In this document: in pieces, positions 56,444-64,000 of the stretch
How positions within the stretch are numbered: the stretch's first letter is position 1
How the letters are laid out: every line of letters begins with the position of its first letter
Assembly (NCBI GenBank): GCA_030272155.1
Contig: CP126200.1
Location: 5,530,001-5,594,000, forward strand
Length of the DNA: 64,000 nucleotides
Reading direction: 5' to 3'
DNA from: Tetradesmus obliquus
Lineage: Eukaryota > Chlorophyta > Chlorophyceae > Sphaeropleales > Scenedesmaceae
The notes under the pieces: model-generated
Seen by the model: the letters and a program-made list of their open reading frames with translations, nothing else
What the model was told of the DNA's origin: nothing
Databases searched by the model: none
Position numbers and translations under genes: made by a program

Positions 56444-56866
56444 GGGCGCTGGCTGTGTTGGCAGCTGGCTGGTGCAGCACAAGAAGGTTGGTAGGTAGCG
56501 CAGAGCCTGATGCTGCCTCAAGTGCATGCCGCTGACTGTGTGTTGCTGTAGTACTACGGCAGTGACTTGACGTTGTGGCTGCACTGCATTGGCTGATCGC
56601 AGGTGGGCGCTATTGACCCTGAGTATGACGAGCAGGATGAGACGGCAGGGCCGGCACACGCCAACCCGCCACAGGGTGCCTACGGCTACCCACTGCCCCA
56701 GCAGCAGCAGCAGCAGTATGGGGCAGGGGGCTATCCACCCAGTGGCTACCCACAGCAGCAGCAGGGCGGGTACCCTCAACAGCAGCAACCTGGCGGTTAC
56801 TATGGCGGCCAACAGCAGCCGCATAAGCCCCACAAGCAGGGCTTCTTCAGCAAGCTGTTCAGCTGA
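53572..56866 (+). CDS. von Willebrand factor A domain protein, paralogue B
   Basis: Nine exons: 53572-53875, 54107-54245, 54483-54569, 54823-54883, 55182-55255, 55450-55708, 55928-55984, 56254-56358 and 56603-56866, giving 449 residues. It shares with paralogue A the start MGLAS, a Pro/Gly/Tyr/Gln-rich N-terminus, the module AKLAKIVAANQLQAFYPP, the VWA metal motif DDSGSM, ITDGEPSDKP, and the segments GKDxxAQxFL and MIDCTSYFE. After VGAIDPEYDEQDE it adds a Gly/Tyr/Pro/Gln-rich tail and ends KQGFFSKLFS, a short basic-hydrophobic end that might contact membrane. Intron 7 has a GC donor (CACAG then GCGAGT). Compared with paralogue A, one intron is missing, one extra splits the N-terminus, and others are displaced. 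Confidence 0.88.
54459..54482 (+). repeat. (CTG)n tract ending at a 3' splice site
   Basis: Seven or eight CTG triplets end in CAG, the acceptor of exon 3 of paralogue B; another run leads into exon 5 (55151-55181). Confidence 0.9.
56135..56236 (+). repeat. CTG/CCG triplet array with 9- to 12-base periodicity
   Basis: CTG triplets interrupted by CCG at regular intervals, in intron 7 of paralogue B just ahead of the exon 8 acceptor. Confidence 0.88.
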
Positions 56867-57070
56867 GCATTGCTTGATGGGTAACATGATGAGGATGAAG
56901 CATGGCCGCAGAGTCTGCTGTGGGCGGCGGCTGGCGTGCTGCATGCCCTGCCGGGCTGAGGGCAGCGGCTGCCCTTCTGACGGGTGGATGGGGGTGGGGG
57001 TGGCGGTGGGAGCGGCGCCGGAGGGGAGGGAGGGGAGGGTGGCCACCCTCCCCTCCCACACACCATGGTG

Positions 57071-57075
57071 TGTAA
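57071..57075 (+). promoter_or_regulatory. TGTAA poly(A) signal
   Basis: This lies 205 bases behind the stop of VWA paralogue B. Confidence 0.55.
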
Positions 57076-57546
57076 GACGCACGGCAGGAGATGCTGCATG
57101 CCATATGGAGTGGGCACAGCGGGGCTAGGGGCATTGGCTGCCGGTCCGGAAGGCTGGCTCAGCATTGGTGCTGCATGCTATGCAGTGCCTCGGGCAAGAG
57201 CAGCGCGCTGCTGATGCACTCACTGGCGGTGCCAAGGATTGGTGTTGGCGCGACTTCAACAGCAGTTTAGCAGAGGCATTTCACTTGTGTGCATGTGTGT
57301 GGGGTGTTGTCAGAGCTATGTGGGGCCGAAGGTGCAGCTGGTTGCTGCCCAGCTGGCTGCTTGACGCACTGGAAGAGAACACATACCTGCTTTTTGCTAA
57401 ATAGTTCCGCGGTTGGCTGTGGCTGAGCTGCGCAGCATGCTGCTCCTCCCTGTTCCGCTGCAAAGTCATGGCACTGAAGTTTCTTGGTTTCAGGGAAGCA
57501 TCAAAGTTGAGGCACCTGCATTGCATATGGGTGTGCCTGGGAAGGC

Positions 57547-57774
57547 TCATGAGATGGGGCAGCCTGGCTTGCTGACACATGCCCTGCATGCAGGTGGCGG
57601 CTGACTTACCTCAGCATCGATGGAGGCTGTTACAATGGTGCTCACACCTCCAAATGCATAAAGTTGGAGTTCTGCTTGTATCAGCTGGTCTACCGTACGT
57701 GGTGGTGGGCAACGATGGACTGGCGATGGCAGTCCGGAAGCTGTGAGTGAAGCAGCACATCGTATGAACGACAC
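57547..57774 (-). other. Possible first exon of a small minus-strand gene
   Basis: On the minus strand a frame of about 56 codons, containing RTVDQLIQAELQLYAFGG, ends at a strong donor (GAG then GTAAGT, at about 57609). It starts with GTG; an ATG upstream (CCATGCTCTCCTCAG then GTAAGA) would need an intron of only 26 bases. No following exon extends it convincingly. It may be a very short gene, a non-coding transcript or chance. Confidence 0.25.
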
Positions 57775-57829
57775 TGGGAAGTGACATAACGTTTCTTACC
57801 TGAGGAGAGCATGGTTTCTGTCAGATTTC

Positions 57830-57837
57830 TATAAATA
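57830..57837 (+). promoter_or_regulatory. TATA box, probable promoter of the TPR gene
   Basis: TATAAATA lies about 330 bases before the chosen ATG, which leaves room for a 5' leader intron ending at the acceptor TTCCTTGCAG (58162). Confidence 0.5.
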
Positions 57838-58162
57838 CCATTATGTTTGTGTACGGTTTCGGTGTGGCGAGTTCCACCAGTTGATCTGTCCTACAGCCAA
57901 GGTTGCAGCCACTTGCTGCTGGGATAGACGGGGGCAATAAAAACACGGTAACACACGTTCATCTTGCTGCTATTTACCGTCGAGGAGAACCGCCCTGGTT
58001 CGATTTGCAAGGTGGTCACACCCTGAACGTTTGGTCTGACGCAATCTGCATGTGTGTAGCCGCCTAGTATGACCCTGGCTGCATCAGACAAAATGAATGA
58101 AACACGCACGGACAGTGTGCTCGGCCGACTTGTTGCTGCTTGCTGCCTTTGTTTCCTTGCAG

Positions 58163-59228
58163 ATGCTGTTGCACAGCAGCAGTAACTGTTCACACGTCAG
58201 GCATCACGCGGGCTCGGGACACAAACGATGCAGACAATTTGTGTCCCTCAGACCAGCTGTTGCGCAGCCTCGATGTGGGTTCCAGGGCAGACAAGTTGGC
58301 AGCGGCAACAGGAACACCATTGCTGCCAGCAGCAGCAGTGGCAGGGGCAGCGATGAGGAGCCGCGTGTGATACAGCAGGCAGTGAGCAGAATAGCACGCC
58401 AGGCAGGAGCAGTAGCTGCAGCAGCATTGTTTGCTGCTTCCGCAGTACTGTCACCTGTTGCGGTGCCGCCAGCAGCTGCGCATGGCAAGGGCAGCATGCA
58501 GCATGACATGCCAGCAACAGGCGCCCCAGGCACCATGGCCAGCAGGTGCGGCCCACAGCACTGATGCCTTATGCTCACACACAGCAACAGCTGCACGGTT
58601 ACATGTCCAGGTTCGCCTTTCACCCCTTGCTAGCCATGCACGTACTCTGATGATGCAAGCATACCACCTCACCACCACGCAAGTGACTGCTGATGTCCTG
58701 CGCTGTCCGCGCTAGTGCCCAACCACCTCGCATCCAGCGCCTCCAGCCAAAGTTGCACCCCCAAAACAACTTGAACTCCCCGCCCCCGCACAGGTTCTCC
58801 TGCACCCCGCTCACCCCCGAGCAGCGGTCCTCCTACTTTGACCTGCGCGGCTTCAGCCACCCCATTGCCACATCAGCCCCAGCCGCGCAGGCGCTGTTTG
58901 ACCAGGGGCTGCTGCTGGCCTACAACTTCAACCACCCTGAGGCGCTCAAGGCCTTCCAAGCAGGGCTGAAGATTGACCCAGATGCCCCTATGCTGCACTG
59001 GGGCGTCACCTACTCGCTGAGGTGAGCAGGCTGACACGGGAGCGGCTGCAGCACTGCTTGTTGCTGCTGCTACTGAGACTGACCCAAGGGCGGCCTGGTG
59101 CAACAGGTTGTGACGCATCGCCCGCTGCGCAGGCATCGCTGCTGCATGCATGCTCATGCAATAGACACGAAGCCAGCCAGCACGCTGAAGGGCATGCAGA
59201 CCTGACCCTGCTGCGCTGTGGTGCGGTG

Positions 59229-59275
<47 letters not shown>

Positions 59276-62200
59276 GCTGCAGCCCGTACGCCAACCTGGT
59301 GTGGGGCAAGGCGCCCGCTGACGGCTCCTACGAGGTGGTGACCACACAGGAGGTGACAGCGGCACGGGAAGCAGCAACGGTAAGCCGCGGAGCCAGCCGT
59401 AGCTGCTGCCCTGTGCTGCTGGAGTGCTTCAATCTACTCAGGCCGTCTTGCTGCTGCCCCGCCTGTCAAAATATATGACTGCATGCGCCGCGCAGGCTGG
59501 CCTGATTGCTGCCAATTCAGCGCTGGCTGTCGACCCTGACAACGGCCAGCTGCAGAAGGACCTGCGCTACGTGGAAGCAGCAGCGAAGCTGTGGGGCGCG
59601 GTGAAGCAAGCTGGGGACCCTGCCTGGGCTCCCGCACTGGAGCGCTACGCAAAGGAGCTGGAGGTGAGGCGATGCATGGATGTGCTGGCAGCTGCGCTGT
59701 GCATCTCTGGGCTGCAATCAGGTGGTGTTGTCAGGACCAGGCTGCTGAGGCACAGTGAGGACAGCTGTCATGGCTTCATGCGGCAACATGCAAGGCGTGC
59801 TGCTGTGGCTTCAGTTCACACAAGCAGAGCACGGCATTTTCCTCAATGGCCTTTGTTGCTGGCGTCTTCTTTGTGTCGCTGCAGAGCATTGCTGCTGACT
59901 ACCCCACTGATGCGGACGCACCTGCCCTGGCCGCTGAGGCACGGATGAACCTGTGAGTGCTGCCCATGGCTGTCGGCTGCTGCTGCTTGTGGATCCTGCT
60001 TGCTGGCGGCTTGTGTAACACACTTGCCTATTAGGAAGCAGCATTAAGTATGTGTTCTGTGCAAATATGAGCTGGATGAGGCCATCTTTTGCCAGGTTGC
60101 TCATGTAGTGTGCTGCTGTACGCCAGGTTTGACCTCCTGCTGCTGCCTCACTGTGCTGCGCTGCTTGGCACAGGTCCCCGTGGGTACACTGGAAAGGTGC
60201 GGCTGCTGGGATCAGCATGACAGCAGTAGCACAAGCAGCAGCAGCAGCTGCGCACCAGTGTGCCTGCATCGGCGGCGGCCGCGGCAGCACCAACAGCGAT
60301 GCAGCAACAAGCAGCGCAGCGGCAGAAGGCGTGCCTTGCTCGCACTGCAGCAGCCTTCTTGCTGCTCTGCTCTCAGCTCATGCACAGCTCCAGTGCTGAT
60401 GCCTGTCAGCGCCTGCTGCTGCTGTCCCTGCAGGCCCCCTAGGCAGGCGCACGCCCGTCAAGCCCGACACTGTGGTGCTGCCTGCCTTGGATGACATCGC
60501 CAGCTCACTGCAGCGCCAGCAGCGCCACCCCATGGCGGCCCACCTGCTGATCCACCTCACTGAGGGAGGCACGCCCGGCCCAGCCAGCCCACAGACGCTG
60601 CAGCCAGGCTTTGCAGGTGGGCGGTGCTGCGCTGTGCAGGCAGGGACCAGCCACTCGGCGTACATGTTGCTGCTTTTAGCAGCTGCTTGCAGTGCTGGCG
60701 GCTGCTGATACTGCTGCTGCCAAGAGATGGGCCATGCGCATCCTCTGCACGTGGTGTTGTGTGGATTGTGCGCATCCTCTGCACGTGGTGTTGTGTGGAT
60801 TGTGCGCATCCTCTGCACGTGGTGTTGTGTGGATTGTGCGCATCCTCTGCACGTGGTGTTGTGTGGATTGTGCGCATCCTCTGCACGTGGTGTTGTGTGG
60901 ATTGTGCGCAGCTGTATGTTACGCTCACTCCTGTCGACTCATGCAACGAGTCACCGCCTGCCATGCGCGCGGTGTGCTACCATGCATCAACTACTGCACA
61001 GCAGACGCGGCTACTCTCCTGTGCCAGCAACGTTTTCTACTTTCTGCTGCTGCTGCTGCTGCTGCAGCGCTGGGTGAGCCGGGTGCTGACGTGCTGGCTG
61101 AGGGCCCGGCCTACCCCCAGATGGGCCACCTCACGCACATGCCCAGCCACTCCTACCTGCGCACGGGGCGCTGGCACGACGCAGTGACAGCCAACGTGCT
61201 GGCGCTGCAGGCGGATGAGGCGCAGGCAGCAAAGTGGGTGGCGGCCGTGCAGAGGATCGAGGCTTGCTGCCAGGCATGAACGAGTCGTAATATGCTCTGA
61301 TCAGCATCATCTGCTGCGTGCAGCAACTCAGCCATCAATTGAAGACATTTAGCTGCCGCATACCACATTTTGAACTGCCACAAAGTGCTCTGTGTGCTGC
61401 TGCTGTCGCCGCGCACCTTGTTGCGCCCTGCCAGGTGCATCGAGCCGTACATGCCGCAGCACAACGAGTCCATGCTGCACTTTGCCGCGGCCATGTCGGG
61501 GGAGTATGCTGCCTCACATGAGCTGGCGCTGCGCCAGGTGACCTACCCGGAGCTGTTCGGGCCAGGCAACATGGCAGACGGTGAGTGGGGTTGGCTGCTG
61601 CAGCTCTAGACGCAGCTCGGCGAGCCTCCACCTGGACTGTGCCGGCAGCTGCAACGATGCAGCAGCGGTGAGCAGCGCCCTGGAAGCTTGCTGGTTGTGC
61701 ACACTGCACTGCCCTGAAGCTGCTGGTGCTCCTGCTGCTGGTGGTGCAGGCCGTGAGCGGCCCATGCTGCTCATGCTGTATGCGCGCTGGGCGCAGTGGG
61801 AGCCGCTGCTGCAGCTGGACAAGTCATGGCTGGACTACAGCAACGACGGCGTGATGCTGCCGCCAGGCACTGAGCAGTTTGGCGAGGGCGTGTGGCACTA
61901 CGCGCGCGCACTGGCGCTGGCTTCAGCTGCAGCGCATGAGAGTGACGGTGGGTGGAGCCTGCAGCAGCTGCCGCTGGCCAGCAGCCTGCCTGTGCAGCCC
62001 GCGCCAGCAGCAGCATTAGCGAGTACAAGCACCTACAATGCCACACCTGTTATGACTGCACACGTCCAGCATGACTTCACACGCCTTGTACATGCGCAGC
62101 CATGACAACTCTCGCACATGCATGCACTGGCAGCGGCATGCGGGTGCTGCTGGCGACTGCAGTGTCCTGTGCTGTCTGTGCTGCGCCTGCAGCTGCTGCG

Positions 62201-63538
62201 GCTGCCTCGCTGCGCCAGGCGCTGGCTGCTGAGCTGGCGGGGCTGGATGCTGCAGTGGCAGCCACGCCACGCGACCCTTTCACGCAGCCTGGTGACGGCA
62301 TAGGCATCTACTCGCCTGGCTTCAAGCGCCTGGGGGAGATCGAGTCACTGGTGAGGCGACACGCAGACGCTCAACATGTAGCGATGATGCATTTGCTGCA
62401 GTGTCTGCGTGTTTGTGACAGTCTTGGATCGATGCTGCTGTGCCCTCCTGGCAGCTGTGTTGGCTGCTGGAGCCAGCACAAACACCGCCTCCACTGGACG
62501 GTGGCAGCAGGCGCCAGGGCAGCCACGCGGCTGCATCACGCTGCCGTGACTGGCCTTTCCCACAGGCAGCATCTTGCCTGCGGGCCGCAGCGACTTCGTG
62601 CCTCTGCCTGTACGAATGCACCCACACATCGTGCTGCCGCCGCCACTGTCGCCGCTGCTGCTGCTGCTGCTGCTGCCGCCGCTGCCGCTGCCGCAGGTGG
62701 CTCATGCGCGTGCCGACGTGCTGGACAGCCGCTGGCAGCCTGCCGCCAAGAAGCTGCGCCAGGCGCTGTTCATTGACGGCGGCTTTGGCTACACCGAGCC
62801 CCCCCGGCAGTACCAACCGCTGAAGCCCTGCCTGGGCTGGCTCATGCTGCAGGCGGGCCGCCTGGAGGAGGCGGAGCGGGTGCGGACCTGCTGCAGTGGC
62901 TATGCTGTGGGTGGATGCGTGATGCTGCCAGCATTTGCACTGCAATCGCTGCGGTCGGCAGTGTTGGCGATGAGGCTGCTGCGCCTTCCGGGTACAGCAA
63001 GCAGGATGCTGCGGGGCTGTCCAGCTGGGGCATCAGCCGTCATGTTGTCGTGGGAACACACCGAATCCCGCCAGCAGCTGCACCACGCACTGTCACACAC
63101 ACCTGGTGGTCGCCACGCTGCTTCTCGCTGTGCCTTGCTCTGCGCCCTGCAGGTATACGCCTCCGATCTGAATGACCTGCCACGCAACCCCTGGTCGCTG
63201 CGGGGGCTGCAGCAGGTGTACGAGGCGCAGGGCACACCCGCGGCAGCGCAGAAGCTGCAGCAGGTGGGCAGGGTGGGGCGCATGCCGCCACGATGCAATG
63301 AAGGCAAGGGGAGCAGAGTGCAGCATACAGGGGTGCAGCACCTGTTACAGCTGGTGCTTGCCACACGTACGACGACGCACCTTGTTTGCCCACGGCACAA
63401 GCAGCTGTTGCGCACATGAGTGCTGCAGCAGTTTTGCTGCTGCGTCATGCTGCTGGGTTGGGTGCAGCTTCCAAGGGGTGACTGGCCACGCAGCGAGCAA
63501 TTGCACATCCCTCTTCTGCCAGCAAGGCACGGCTGTCA

Positions 63539-63573
<35 letters not shown>

Positions 63574-63656
63574 TGACTGGCGAGCTGGCTGCCAGCTGGG
63601 CACATGCTGACCCAGGCCTGAGCCCCAGCAGCAGCTGCCCGGCCTTCTCCGACTGA
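58163..63656 (+). CDS. TPR-repeat protein with a thylakoid-lumen-type leader
   Basis: Thirteen exons: 58163-58545, 58794-59021, 59283-59379, 59496-59663, 59885-59952, 60447-60616, 61068-61233, 61435-61580, 61750-61947, 62193-62350, 62697-62879, 63153-63263 and 63573-63656; all phases agree, 719 residues. The N-terminus is a Ser/His/Arg-rich transit peptide followed near residue 80 by a hydrophobic stretch ending VAVPPAAAHG, like a lumen-targeting signal with an Ala-x-Ala cleavage site. The body is TPR-like helical pairs (AAQALFDQGLLLAYNFNHPEA, then GHLTHMPSHSYLRTGRWHDAV and others) resembling a bacterial TPR protein family. The start is set after a strong acceptor TTCCTTGCAG; an in-frame ATG at 58097 would add 22 residues. 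It probably scaffolds a protein complex; partners unknown. Confidence 0.85.
59228..59282 (+). repeat. (CTG)n tract before a 3' splice site
   Basis: About 15 CTG triplets followed by CGCTGCAG, the acceptor of exon 3 of the TPR gene. CTG runs also precede the acceptors of exons 7, 11 and 13. Confidence 0.9.
60737..60910 (+). repeat. 34-bp minisatellite, five copies, TPR gene intron 6
   Basis: The unit begins CGCATCCTCTGCACGTGGTG and continues TTGTGTGGATTGTG; copies are nearly identical, which points to recent expansion. Confidence 0.92.
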
Positions 63657-64000
63657 GCAGGGATCATGCAGCCTGCATTTAACGAAAGTTGCCGGTTGCA
63701 TTCATTACAAGCACAAGCACAATGCAACATAAGGCGTACTCGCATGGCAAGAAGTGGTCCCCCCAGCATGTGCAGCTGAGCCAGCATGCCAGGCTGCATG
63801 GCCATGCATGGCTGGCACGTGACGACTGCGGTGTGTGACATGTGGTTTACTTGTCAGGCTGTGCGCCCATGTGCTGTACAGCCGCAGGGCCTTTGCTGGC
63901 ATGCTGGCTCAGCTGCGCATGCTGGGCAGAAGCTGCGCAGCGGCCGCAGTTCACGCCGTAGAGTGGCGCGAATTAGTCGAGCAAAAAGCATTTTACCTGC
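63657..64000. other. 3' region of the TPR gene and window end
   Basis: No clear TGTAA on the plus strand. Short Arg/Ala-rich frames on both strands near 63850-64000 resemble targeting peptides but cannot be judged without the next sequence. Confidence 0.4.

Noticed and set aside
63850-64000. First exon of a further gene at the right edge
   Set aside because: Targeting-peptide-like frames occur on both strands and overlap; without the next sequence neither can be preferred.

Overview
The window is nuclear DNA of a green alga. Genes are dense and intron-rich with GT-AG introns and a few GC-AG introns. Exons are GC-rich, CAG/CTG triplet runs are everywhere, and TGTAA (the usual chlorophyte poly(A) signal) follows most genes. 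Several proteins carry plastid-type transit peptides. The style resembles Chlorophyceae, perhaps Sphaeropleales, but no marker fixes the genus. All gene models were spliced by eye from the sequence; exon phases were checked and agree unless stated.

Layout. 1-1909 (+): C-terminal part of a major facilitator transporter, cut by the window edge. 4895-10415 (+): ABCG half-transporter. 12462-14433 (+): small organelle-targeted mTERF-like helical-repeat protein. 15276-16828 (+): secreted protein with two six-cysteine modules. 18010-19924 (+): steroid 5-alpha-reductase family protein with an apparent frameshift. 24251-20694 (-): plastid acetylornithine aminotransferase (arginine synthesis). 25370-26584 (+): TMEM242-like small membrane protein. 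27373-31354 (+): secreted LPMO-like protein with two hevein-type chitin-binding domains, whose reading frame is broken in three places. 32615-35555 (+): type II membrane fucosyltransferase-like protein. 40426-38041 (-): coiled-coil protein. 41081-43113 (+): plastid multi-pass membrane protein of unknown function. 47746-44973 (-): wax-synthase-type MBOAT acyltransferase. 52706-49350 (-) and 53572-56866 (+): a head-to-head pair of paralogous von Willebrand A proteins. 58163-63656 (+): TPR protein with a thylakoid-lumen-type leader. There is no operon-like functional linkage; divergent pairs may share promoters (24252-25369, 40427-41080, 52707-53571).

The most interesting pattern is in intron structure, not in any one gene. 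At seven places in three genes, an exon end together with its splice site has been copied into the neighbouring intron. One intron of the fucosyltransferase-like gene (35118-35246) is flanked by near-identical direct repeats that both contain AGGT, the footprint expected if an intron arose by tandem duplication. In addition, many 3' splice sites are preceded by a (CTG)n run in place of a normal polypyrimidine tract, and several introns hold 22-34 bp minisatellites.

Long stretches at 1910-4894, 10416-12461, 16829-18009, 31355-32614, 35556-38040, 43114-44972 and 47747-49349 show no gene I can support.
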